From Pseudomonas versuta (GTDB taxonomy: Bacteria > Pseudomonadota > Gammaproteobacteria > Pseudomonadales > Pseudomonadaceae), in the NCBI RefSeq assembly GCF_001294575.1, contig NZ_CP012676.1, positions 4,252,001-4,316,000 of the forward strand: a stretch of 64,000 nucleotides of DNA, read 5' to 3'. This document shows, piece by piece, positions 47,108-55,371 of the stretch (position 1 is the stretch's first letter; each line of letters opens with the position of its first letter). The position numbers and the translations under genes are program-made. The notes beneath the pieces are model-generated. The model saw only the letters and a list, made by a program, of their open reading frames with translations, ran no database searches and was not told where the DNA came from.

Positions 47108-47782
47108 ATGCGTTTGTTACTGGTTGAAGATGAGGCCAAGACGGCAGATTTCCTGGCCAAAGGCCTGGGCGAGTCCGGCTTTGCGGTAGATGTGGCGCTG
47201 AACGGGCTGGACGGCCGCTACTTTGTTGAGCAGCAGGAATACGACCTGATCATCCTGGACGTGATGCTGCCGGGGCTCAACGGCTGGCAACTGCTGCAGT
47301 TGATCCGTCAGCGTGGTGCCACCCCAGTATTGTTCCTGACCGCCAAAGACGCGATCGAAGACCGGGTTCGCGGCCTGGAACTGGGCGCCGACGATTACTT
47401 GCTCAAACCCTTCGCCTTTGCCGAATTGCTGGCCCGGGTACGCACCCTGCTGCGTCGCGGGCCGTTGCGCGAGGCCGAGTCTTACACCATTGCCGACCTC
47501 GAAATCGATGTGCTGCGCCGGCGCGTCAGCCGTGGCGGTCAACGCATCAGCCTGACCAACAAGGAGTTCGCATTGCTGCACCTGCTGGCCAGCCGCCAGG
47601 GTGAAGTGTTATCGCGCACCTTGATCGCCTCCCAGGTCTGGAACCTCAACTTCGACAGTGACACCAACATGGTTGAAGTCGCCGTACGCCGCCTGCGCTC
47701 CAAGGTCGACGACCCGTACATGCCAAAACTTATCCACACTGTGCGCGGTGTCGGCTACCAGCTCGAAGCCCCGGATGAATAG
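47108..47782 (+). CDS. OmpR-family response regulator (HprR/CusR group)
   Basis: 224 residues: receiver domain 1–115 with phosphoacceptor Asp51 ([14 protein letters not shown]) and winged-helix DNA-binding domain from about 125 ([33 protein letters not shown]). The family responds to copper or peroxide stress; adjacency to hydroxyisourate hydrolase parallels E. coli hprRS–hiuH. It overlaps the kinase gene by 8 bases. Confidence 0.92.
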   Translation: MRLLLVEDEAKTADFLAKGLGESGFAVDVALNGLDGRYFVEQQEYDLIILDVMLPGLNGWQLLQLIRQRGATPVLFLTAKDAIEDRVRGLELGADDYLLKPFAFAELLARVRTLLRRGPLREAESYTIADLEIDVLRRRVSRGGQRISLTNKEFALLHLLASRQGEVLSRTLIASQVWNLNFDSDTNMVEVAVRRLRSKVDDPYMPKLIHTVRGVGYQLEAPDE

Positions 47783-49154
47783 ATCCATCGCCTGGCGTCT
47801 GGCCCTGGCGATTGCCTTGACCTGCGCTCTGGTGCTGAGTGTGATCGGAGTGTTTCTGTATCGCTCGCTGGCCTCGGAACTGACCTTTCGGGACGATCAG
47901 GCACTGCTCGGTCGCCTCGAGCAGGTCCGGGCCCTGCTGCATGACAGCGACAGCCTCGAAGCCCTGCAGGAGCGTCCGCGCCTGTATCAAAACATGCTGG
48001 GTAATCTGGACAGTGTGTTGCTGGTCAAACGTAGCGATGGTGGTCGGGTCATCGCCATCAATCCGCATCAGCAAACACTGCCCGACCTGCCACCCATTGC
48101 TCAAGATTCGTCGCCGCTACGGTCTGACATCCAGACTGTGGATAACATCGCCTTGCTCACAGGGGTGGCACAAGGTCCGAGGGACGAGCCTTTGATTGTC
48201 ACCGTCGGCAAACGCCTGCAAGAGCGTGAGCAAATGCTCGCCAGCTACCGGGGGCGCCTGTACATGGCGGTAGGCTTTGGCGCAGTACTCGCCTTCGGCC
48301 TTGGCTTGCTGTTGTTGCGGCGCGGTCTGGTACCTCTGCGTGAACTGGCGCAGGCCATGCGCGACATCACCCCCCGCAGCCTCGATCAACGCATGCCCGC
48401 CGACGATGTTCCGGCAGAGCTGAAAGAGCCCGTACAGGCACTTAACGCAATGCTGGTTCGTCTCGAAGACAGCTTTGGCCGACTGTCACAGTTCTCTGCC
48501 GACCTGGCCCATGAAATTCGCACGCCGCTGCACAACTTGCTGGGCAGTAACAGCCTGGCACTGAACCAGCCGCGCAGCCCCGACGAGTACCAGGAACTGC
48601 TGGCGTCGAATATCGAAGAGTACGAACGGCTCAACCGTATGGTCGAAAACCTGATTTTCCTGGCCCGTGCCGATCACGGCCAACGGCCCCTGCAACTGCA
48701 AACCCTGGCCTTGCAGACCGTGGGCGACGAGTTGTGCGATTACTTTGAAGCCTTGGCAGAAGACCGTCAGTTACAGCTGAATAACTCACTTTGCGGCGAA
48801 CTGAACGTCGACCAGCAGTTGCTGCAACGGGCCTTGGGTAACTTGCTGGCCAATGCCGTGCGCCATGCCGAAGCCGGGACCACCATCACCTTGCAACGCC
48901 TTGATGACGCCCAATATTGCTGGGTTGGCGTACATAACCAGGGCCCGCCCATTGACCCGCAGCATCTGGACAGACTATTCGACCGGTTTTACCGCGTCGA
49001 TCCCTCCCGTGCAGAACCCGGTGACAGCGGCGGGTTGGGGCTGGCGATCGTGCGCTCGATCATGCTGTTGCATCACGGACAAGTGCGGGTACGCAGCGAC
49101 GCTCAAGGAACGTTGTTTGAGCTGGGGTTCCCGGCGTTGCCCAGGAGCGCTTGA
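47775..49154 (+). CDS. Heavy-metal-type sensor histidine kinase (HprS/CusS group)
   Basis: 459 residues: membrane segment 1 (about 5–28), periplasmic sensor about 130 residues, membrane segment 2 (about 160–185, [18 protein letters not shown]), HAMP, HisKA with [14 protein letters not shown], and HATPase_c ([20 protein letters not shown]). It completes the two-component system with the preceding gene. Its last 52 bases overlap the DUF72 gene on the other strand. The start is the ATG at 47775 ([16 protein letters not shown]); a longer frame reading is rejected. Confidence 0.92.
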   Translation: MNRSIAWRLALAIALTCALVLSVIGVFLYRSLASELTFRDDQALLGRLEQVRALLHDSDSLEALQERPRLYQNMLGNLDSVLLVKRSDGGRVIAINPHQQTLPDLPPIAQDSSPLRSDIQTVDNIALLTGVAQGPRDEPLIVTVGKRLQEREQMLASYRGRLYMAVGFGAVLAFGLGLLLLRRGLVPLRELAQAMRDITPRSLDQRMPADDVPAELKEPVQALNAMLVRLEDSFGRLSQFSADLAHEIRTPLHNLLGSNSLALNQPRSPDEYQELLASNIEEYERLNRMVENLIFLARADHGQRPLQLQTLALQTVGDELCDYFEALAEDRQLQLNNSLCGELNVDQQLLQRALGNLLANAVRHAEAGTTITLQRLDDAQYCWVGVHNQGPPIDPQHLDRLFDRFYRVDPSRAEPGDSGGLGLAIVRSIMLLHHGQVRVRSDAQGTLFELGFPALPRSA

Positions 49155-49855
49155 AAGGTTAGCGCGTCGTTGATGGCGAAACCGCTGGCCGTGTTATCGA
49201 AAATGAACCAGTACTCGGTCGTTGACGCTGCGCCCATCAGTACCTGTTCTGACAACGCCCTGAGTCGGGCCACGCCATATTCACTGTGATAAATACGCGG
49301 CGAGCCATGCAGCCGCCAATACTGGACGCCAGGCCACCCGCCCGGTTGAAAGCCTGCGCTTAATACCGCCGGATCAGCGGCAACCCGGCCGATATGCAGT
49401 GTCTGTAACAGCTCATCGGCCGCCAGCCATGAGTCGTTACGCGGCTCCAGCACCAATGAGCCCTTGTACCGAAGGCGCACCTCCCGGAAAAACGCCCGTG
49501 CAATCTGCGGTTCATAAATCAATCCGGGCGGTAATTGCACCAACACACATCCCAGGCGATCGCCCAACTGCGTGCATTGTGCAAAAAAACTGTCCAGCTC
49601 GTCTTCACAGCTCTGCAAGCGCCGTTCATGGGTGATCGATTTGGGTAATTTGACCGAGAATCGAAAATCCGGCCCTACGCTGTCAGCCCACCGCTGGTAA
49701 GTCTGCGCACGGTGGGGCCGGTAAAATGAACTGTTAATTTCGGTGGCCGAAAAGCGCCCGGCGTAACGCTGCAAATGCGTACCGTCACTGGCAAAACGTG
49801 GCCAGTATTCACGCCCGATGCTCCATCCGGCGCAGCCTGTGAAGACGCGGTTCAA
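49103..49855 (-). CDS. DUF72 (YecE-like) protein
   Basis: 250 residues with the TIM-barrel-like DUF72 fold; function unknown. Signatures: VFTGCAGWSIGREYWPRF, EINSSFYRPHRAQTYQRWADSVGPDFRFSVKLPKSITHERRL, LVQLPPGL, LEPRNDSWL, YWRLHG and YWFIFDNTASGFAINDAL. It overlaps the upstream short HhH gene by 4 bases (coupled) and its 3' end runs 52 bases into the convergent kinase gene. Confidence 0.92.
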   Translation of the reverse strand: MNRVFTGCAGWSIGREYWPRFASDGTHLQRYAGRFSATEINSSFYRPHRAQTYQRWADSVGPDFRFSVKLPKSITHERRLQSCEDELDSFFAQCTQLGDRLGCVLVQLPPGLIYEPQIARAFFREVRLRYKGSLVLEPRNDSWLAADELLQTLHIGRVAADPAVLSAGFQPGGWPGVQYWRLHGSPRIYHSEYGVARLRALSEQVLMGAASTTEYWFIFDNTASGFAINDALTFQALLGNAGNPSSNNVP

Positions 49856-50283
49856 AACAACACCGCAGCGGCATCGCGCATAAAGATTTCCACAGTCTTT
49901 GGCCCCACACCGTCGAATTCCAGCAAGCGACGCTCAAAGGTGTGGCGATCTTTACTGGTGCGACAGAGGGCGCCGAATTTACCGTCATATTCATCGACCA
50001 GTTTCTGGGCCAGGGCAGACAGACGGGTGGCGGTAGTTTCGTCGTAGCGCACGTAATGTGCCTTACCGAGAATCGACACCAATTGCCGATGGGAAAACTG
50101 CGCCAGACGCTGAGCAGAGTCACAGCCGTGCTCTTCGACCAGAACCTGATAAGCCCTGGCGGCAATCGGTGCCTGAATTCGCTTGCCCATCAAAAAACTG
50201 GCTACGAACCATTTGAACAAGGCGGTCTCATCGCTGGCCTGCAACCTGATGCCCAGATCGTTGGCGGTGATCACTTCAGTCAT
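49852..50283 (-). CDS. Short helix-hairpin-helix protein (DNA glycosylase-like fragment)
   Basis: 143 residues. Ends in RLLEFDGVGPKTVEIFMRDAAAVLF, a helix-hairpin-helix like that of endonuclease III/HhH-GPD glycosylases, but no iron-sulfur cysteines, and no catalytic Asp domain after the motif. Whether it cleaves DNA is unclear; it may only bind. GAGGGAG lies 5 bases ahead of the ATG at 50283. It is coupled to the DUF72 gene. Length suggests a stand-alone small family rather than a truncated gene, but the missing second half is noted. Confidence 0.75.
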   Translation of the reverse strand: MTEVITANDLGIRLQASDETALFKWFVASFLMGKRIQAPIAARAYQVLVEEHGCDSAQRLAQFSHRQLVSILGKAHYVRYDETTATRLSALAQKLVDEYDGKFGALCRTSKDRHTFERRLLEFDGVGPKTVEIFMRDAAAVLF

Positions 50284-50389
50284 GACGCGCTCCCTCATTA
50301 ACCCTGTGTAGATATGAAAAACACCAGGTGCGCAAGTTCGTTTTTTCGGGTCCACTGACGCGCGCGTAAAAATAGTCTGTTATCAGGGG

Positions 50390-50417
50390 TTTACAACCTA
50401 AAACATCCGGGTATACT
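50390..50417 (+). promoter_or_regulatory. Sigma-70 promoter of tRNA-Thr
   Basis: TTTACA, 16-base spacer, TATACT, 14 bases before the tRNA. Confidence 0.75.
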
Positions 50418-50430
50418 CGTCGCCCATAAC

Positions 50431-50506
<76 letters not shown>

Positions 50507-50548
50507 TACAAGGTTCCAAAGACAGCCAACACAGTCTTTGAAACCCCC

Positions 50549-50576
50549 GAAAAACCCGCCTTCTGGCGGGTTTTTT
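50549..50576 (+). terminator. Terminator of tRNA-Thr
   Basis: AACCCGCC-TTCT-GGCGGGTT stem followed by a T-run, about 45 bases after the tRNA. Confidence 0.92.
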
Positions 50577-51028
50577 CGTTCTGGGGTTTTTTCGGATTCC
50601 AGCCGGTTCAAGGGTCGAGTTTTTTTGGGGAAGGTCGCTGCGGTAAAAAGCCCCCCCCTTATGTTGCGCACCACTGCGGGACCGGAATCCGGATAGGCCT
50701 GCGGTTCAACCAGCAGTGCCAGCACACGACGGCTTGGTGGGAGTGCCACACCACGCGGACGCAGCCTCGTTTAACTCGTCAGCTGCTACGGGAATTTTGG
50801 CTGCGCAACAGGCCCCTAACTCAAGGTCCGGCGACCCTTATCGCAGCCTCGTGCCTCGTCAGCGACTACGGGTTCAAACCATTATCCGGGTTCTTATAGA
50901 TGACCCCACATCACCCGTCCCTTGAAGATCCATCCTTTGTCAGTCCCCTGAGATGTAACTTCTAATTGCTGGAAGCAAAGTGACTCCGATCACTGATTTC
51001 AACAATAAAAGCGCTTCCAGGAGATTCC
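50577..51028. other. 450-base gene-poor region before dsdX
   Basis: Contains a G/C-homopolymer-rich stretch at 50640–50660, two REP type C half-elements and no credible gene. The dsdX promoter must lie near 50930–51010; GGAG is 9 bases before the dsdX ATG. Confidence 0.4.
50758..50873. repeat. Two direct half-copies of REP type C
   Basis: CGCAGCCTCGTTTAACTCGT near 50760 and CGCAGCCTCGTGCCTCGTCA near 50842, same orientation, 82 bases apart; the complete inverted form of this element is at 63161. Confidence 0.7.
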
Positions 51029-52369
51029 ATGCACAGTGCTCCCACTCTATTGCTGGTGCTGTTTTGTGCCATCGCTCTGATTGTTTTCCTGATCGTCAAA
51101 GTCCGCGTCCACGCCTTCCTGGCCTTGACCGCCGCAAGCTTTGTGGTGGGTATTGGTTCGGGCATGCCGCTGACGCACATGGCTGCTTCCTATGAAAAAG
51201 GGGTCGGCGGCACGCTCGGGTTTCTGGCAACCATCATTGGTCTGGGCGGGATTCTGGGCAAGATGCTGGAAGAGTCCGGCGGCGCGGAGCGCATCGCTCA
51301 GGCACTGCTCAAGGCTCTGGGTAAGGAACGTGCCTCTTGGGCCATGATGCTCGTAGGATTTATTGCCGGCATACCGGTGTTCTTTGAGGTGGGCTTTGTT
51401 CTGCTGATTCCGCTGATCTATGTGGTCGCGAAAGAAACCAGAATCAATCTGTTGTACCTGGGCGTGCCCCTGGCCGTGTCGCTGATGGCTGTGCATTGCA
51501 TGTTGCCGCCACACCCGGCCGCAATGGCAATCACCGGGATGCTGGGGGCCGATGTCGGCAAAGTGATCATCTATGGCCTGATTGTCGCCCTGCCGACTGC
51601 CATGATCGCCGGGCCGCTATGGGTCAGGCTGGTCTGCAAGCGTGATGCGCCGGACTCCCAGGAAGCGTTTTTGAACGAGCACTGTGATGACAGCAAAACC
51701 CGTGAGTTACCGGGCCTTGGCCTGACCCTGCTGACCATTGTGTTGCCACTGCTGCTGATGGTCGGGAAAACCTTCGCGGCCGGACTGCCCCAGGACTCCA
51801 TGGCATTCAGCGTCATTTCATTTCTGGGCACTCCCCTGATCGCCCTGTTCATTGCCGTGGTGTTCGCCTATTGGGCGCTGGGCTTGCGCCGCGGGTTATC
51901 CATGCCTGAGCTGCTCGCTCACACCCAGAAGAGCTTCCCGCCTCTGGCCAGCATCCTGTTGATCATCGGCGCCGGCGGGGCATTCAACGGCATTCTGGTG
52001 GACAGCGGCGTGGGTGACGCGCTGTCCGGCACGCTGGCCCAACTGAATATGAACCCCATCGTCCTGGCCTGGCTGGTGGCCGGCCTGATGCACTTCGCCG
52101 TCGGCTCGGCAACGGTGGCCATGATCAGCGCAGCGGGCATGGTCCTGCCCATGCTCGGCGCCCATCCGACAGTGAGCAAGGAAATCATCTGCGTGGCCAT
52201 CGGCGCCGGTGCCATGGGCTGGACCCATGTCACGGACTCGGCCTTCTGGGTGGTCAAGGAGTACCTGGGGGTCTCGCTGACCGACGCCCTGAAGACATTT
52301 ACCACTGCCACGGTACTGGCCTCGTTGGTCGCGCTGGGCCTGACCCTGCTGCTGTCGCACTTTGTTTGA
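51029..52369 (+). CDS. dsdX: D-serine permease (GntP/DsdX family)
   Basis: 446-residue inner-membrane GntP-family importer with about 12 segments; typical GIGSGMPLTHMAASYEKGVGGTLGFLATIIGLGGILG, GFIAGIPVFFEVGFVLLIPLIY, LPPHPAAMAITGMLGAD and THVTDSAFWVVKEYLG. The assignment to D-serine rests on the adjacent dsdA and dsdC genes; by sequence alone it could be a gluconate-type carrier. 44 bases before dsdA. Confidence 0.85.
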   Translation: MHSAPTLLLVLFCAIALIVFLIVKVRVHAFLALTAASFVVGIGSGMPLTHMAASYEKGVGGTLGFLATIIGLGGILGKMLEESGGAERIAQALLKALGKERASWAMMLVGFIAGIPVFFEVGFVLLIPLIYVVAKETRINLLYLGVPLAVSLMAVHCMLPPHPAAMAITGMLGADVGKVIIYGLIVALPTAMIAGPLWVRLVCKRDAPDSQEAFLNEHCDDSKTRELPGLGLTLLTIVLPLLLMVGKTFAAGLPQDSMAFSVISFLGTPLIALFIAVVFAYWALGLRRGLSMPELLAHTQKSFPPLASILLIIGAGGAFNGILVDSGVGDALSGTLAQLNMNPIVLAWLVAGLMHFAVGSATVAMISAAGMVLPMLGAHPTVSKEIICVAIGAGAMGWTHVTDSAFWVVKEYLGVSLTDALKTFTTATVLASLVALGLTLLLSHFV

Positions 52370-52413
52370 TCCAACCCGTATTTTTTAGCCTGATTGTTTA
52401 AAGGGACCACGTC

Positions 52414-53766
52414 ATGATTTTGGGAAAACCCCTTGAAAGCTGGTATGCCAGCTACCCGCTGATTCGCGATCTGGTCGCGCTGCAAGAAACCACCTGGTTC
52501 AATCCCGGCGTGGCTCCGGTCGCTCAAGCGATTGGCGATGTGGGGCTGACCGACGCCGATGTCGCCGATGCCAGCGCCCGGCTCGCGCGATTTGCTTCTT
52601 ACTTGCGCCGGGCGTTCCCGGAAACCGCCAGCAGTGACGGCATTATTGAATCGGACATTGTGCCGGTGCCCCATCTGCAGCAACTGCTGGGTGAACGCTA
52701 CCGCCAGGCATTGACCGGCTCGCTGTGGCTCAAACGCGACAGCCATCTGCCCATCTCGGGCTCGATCAAGGCCCGTGGCGGGATCTATGAAGTGCTCAAG
52801 CATGCCGAAGATCTGGCACTGGCCGAGAACTTTCTGACCCTCGAAGACGACTACGCGCTGCTGCACAGCGACAAGGCCCGGGCGTTTTTCGGGCAGTACA
52901 AAATAGCCGTCGGTTCGACCGGAAACCTTGGCATGTCGATCGGGATCATGGGCGCGGCCTTGGGCTTTCAGGTCACCGTGCACATGTCGGCCGATGCCCG
53001 CCAATGGAAGAAGGACAAGTTGCGCTCACACGGTGTGACCGTCATCGAGTACGCCAGCGATTACAGCGTGGCCGTGGCCAAGGGCCGTGAGCAGGCAGAG
53101 GCCGACCCCGCCTGCCATTTCGTCGACGATGAAAACTCGGTCAATCTGTTTCTGGGTTACGCCGTCGCCGCCGAGCGCCTGCAACAGCAGCTGGCAGCGG
53201 CGCGGATTACGGTGGATGCGCAGCACCCCCTGTTTGTGTATTTGCCCTGTGGCGTGGGCGGCGCACCGGGTGGTGTGGCTTTCGGCCTGAAGCTGGCGTT
53301 CGGTGACGCCGTGCACTGCATCTTCGCCGAACCCACCCATTCGCCCTGCATGATGCTGGGCGTCTACACCGGCCTGCACGATGAAGTCAGTGTGCAAGAC
53401 TTCGGCATTGATAACGTCACCGCTGCAGACGGCCTGGCGGTTGGCCGCGCTTCCGGCTTTGTGGGTAAGGCCATGCAACGCCTGCTTGATGGTTTTTACA
53501 CCGTTAGCGATGAGCACATGTACAGCCTGCTGGCACTGATGGAGCGCAGCGAAGGCATGCGTCTTGAGCCTTCCGCGCTCGCCGGTGTACCCGGGATTGC
53601 CAGGGTGCATGCCGATCAGCAAGGCTACCTGGCTCGCGCCGGCCTGGACGCCCCTGCCATGGCCAATGCCACTCACCTGATCTGGGCTACCGGCGGCAAC
53701 ATGGTGCCTGACGACGAGATGGACGCTTATCTGACCAAGGGCCGTGAATTGCTCGCCAGGGGCTGA
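52414..53766 (+). CDS. dsdA: D-serine ammonia-lyase
   Basis: PLP enzyme converting D-serine to pyruvate and ammonia, detoxifying D-serine and yielding carbon and nitrogen. 450 residues. PLP Lys119 in [12 protein letters not shown], glycine loop and cofactor cradle [11 protein letters not shown], substrate region [16 protein letters not shown]. Start ATG with AAAGGG upstream. Second gene in dsdXA, with dsdC following on the same strand rather than divergent as in E. coli. Confidence 0.95.
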   Translation: MILGKPLESWYASYPLIRDLVALQETTWFNPGVAPVAQAIGDVGLTDADVADASARLARFASYLRRAFPETASSDGIIESDIVPVPHLQQLLGERYRQALTGSLWLKRDSHLPISGSIKARGGIYEVLKHAEDLALAENFLTLEDDYALLHSDKARAFFGQYKIAVGSTGNLGMSIGIMGAALGFQVTVHMSADARQWKKDKLRSHGVTVIEYASDYSVAVAKGREQAEADPACHFVDDENSVNLFLGYAVAAERLQQQLAAARITVDAQHPLFVYLPCGVGGAPGGVAFGLKLAFGDAVHCIFAEPTHSPCMMLGVYTGLHDEVSVQDFGIDNVTAADGLAVGRASGFVGKAMQRLLDGFYTVSDEHMYSLLALMERSEGMRLEPSALAGVPGIARVHADQQGYLARAGLDAPAMANATHLIWATGGNMVPDDEMDAYLTKGRELLARG

Positions 53767-53865
53767 TTCTGTTCGCTGACTCAAAGGCCGGACCGGATGT
53801 GGCAAGATGCACGCCTTGCCACATCCGGCAGGCCTGACCGGCCTTTTGGCTTGAGGGGAAAACAC

Positions 53866-54837
53866 GTGCTCAACCTTCCGCCCCGCATCAGCTCCAGACT
53901 CAACAGCAGCCAGTTCGCCAATTTGCATACTTTTCTGGTTGCCGCACGCCATCTGAGCTTTGCCCGCGCCGCACAGGAACTGTGCCTGACCGCCAGCGCC
54001 GTCAGCCACCGTATCAGCCGGCTCGAAACCGCCCTGAACATGAAGTTGTTCCAGCGCCTGACCCGCCAGGTCAGCCTGACCGACGAAGGCGAACGCATCT
54101 TCGAAATACTGCAGAATGCGATGGGCGAATTGTCCGAGGCCCTTGAGCAGTCGTCACAGGCAGAAGTTGCCGGCTCCATTGCGCTTTATGTAAGGCCTTC
54201 GGTCGCCCAATGCTGGCTGGTGCCCAGACTGGCTGATTTCGTCGAGCGTTACCCGCTGGTCTCGCTGGATCTGCGGGTAGGCAATGACAATGTCGACTTC
54301 CGCACCCGTAAAATTGACCTGGCCCTGTATTACGCCAACGGCGAATTTCCCGGACTGACCAGTCACCGCTTGATGCAGGAGCGTCTGGCCCCGGTCTGCA
54401 GCCCGCAATACGCGAAGCGCCACGGCCTGCTGCAAAGCCCGGAAAACTTGAGACACTGCACCACCTTGCACGACTCACTGGCCTGGGATCATGCAGCCTT
54501 TGATGCCGAGTGGAGGTTGTGGGCCGAACAACACAACATGCTCCAAGCCCTGCCCAAACGTACCCTGACCTTCGATCGCTCTGACCTGAGCGTGACGGCA
54601 GCCATCAACCATGCCGGCATCGCCATCGGCCGTCAGCAGCTGGTACAAACGCGCGTCAATCGCGGCGAACTGATACTGCCCTTCGCTGACTTCAGCGTGT
54701 GCGGCCACTACGACTATTATCTGGTTCACCCACCGCTCAGCACCCTCCCCAAGCGCTTGCTGGTGTTTATGAACTGGCTCAAAGAGTGTGCCCTACAGTC
54801 ATCGTCTGTGGATCAGCGTGATCCGGTGATCAATTGA
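53866..54837 (+). CDS. dsdC: LysR-type D-serine regulator DsdC
   Basis: 323 residues: LysR winged HTH (FLVAARHLSFARAAQELCLTASAVSHRISRLETAL) and effector domain with RPSVAQCWLVPRLADFVERYP, GNDNVDFRTRKIDLALYY and TFDRSDLSVTAAINHAGIAIGRQQLVQ, closely parallel to E. coli DsdC (RPSIAQCWLVPALGDF, FDRSDLAVIAAMNHIGVAMGR). It should activate dsdXA in response to D-serine. A GTG start at 53866 is chosen because GAGGGG lies 8 bases ahead; an in-frame ATG at 53797 sits 30 bases after the dsdA stop with no ribosome site. Confidence 0.9.
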   Translation: MLNLPPRISSRLNSSQFANLHTFLVAARHLSFARAAQELCLTASAVSHRISRLETALNMKLFQRLTRQVSLTDEGERIFEILQNAMGELSEALEQSSQAEVAGSIALYVRPSVAQCWLVPRLADFVERYPLVSLDLRVGNDNVDFRTRKIDLALYYANGEFPGLTSHRLMQERLAPVCSPQYAKRHGLLQSPENLRHCTTLHDSLAWDHAAFDAEWRLWAEQHNMLQALPKRTLTFDRSDLSVTAAINHAGIAIGRQQLVQTRVNRGELILPFADFSVCGHYDYYLVHPPLSTLPKRLLVFMNWLKECALQSSSVDQRDPVIN

Positions 54838-55371
54838 GGCTGCGCAGCCCTCTACATTATTCCCGGACAAAATACGACTCGAACCGAGTCGAACGTTAAT
54901 TAGTTCAGACATCCGCCCTCTTTAACAGGCCGTAGCCTCATATGATGGGGATCGAAATACACTTAATAAATCAATCTGTCACTATTCGTGAAGCTTACAG
55001 GCACGCACCCAACAACTACTCTTTATCTGTTAGCGCCGAGGGGAAATACAGATTACTTCTTCGTGCCTGATGGCACAGGCTTCTACAGTTTTACTTAAAA
55101 TATAACTTTCCTCGACTTGTAGGCGCCCCTTGTACAAAGTACACATTCACCACAGGCTAGATAATTCGCCACAAAAATGCATAATTAACAACACTGCTAA
55201 CTAAAACATTATCACCATCTTGGCTTCCAATTAATTTTTACGTTTTTCATTCTAGAACACCTATCGAGTTCAAACTCAGCGTCCCAAAGCCTAAGTTTTT
55301 TACCGCATAAAAAAACGTCTATACTAACTTATATAACATCTCCGCAACTCTTATCATGGAAATATTTTAAT
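54838..55371. other. AT-rich non-coding region before the M66 protease
   Basis: Sharp drop in GC compared with the dsd genes; AT tracts (TTAATTTTTACG, TTTTTTACCGCATAAAAAAA) dominate 55090–55370. Near its start is GACTCG-AAC-CGAGTC (54873). No gene of credible length is visible. TATACT at 55320 could be the -10 of the protease gene. This is the left side of the apparently acquired segment. Confidence 0.5.
55320..55325 (+). promoter_or_regulatory. Possible -10 element of the M66 protease gene
   Basis: TATACT 46 bases before the start codon in an AT-rich leader; no good -35 is seen, so this is tentative. Confidence 0.35.
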
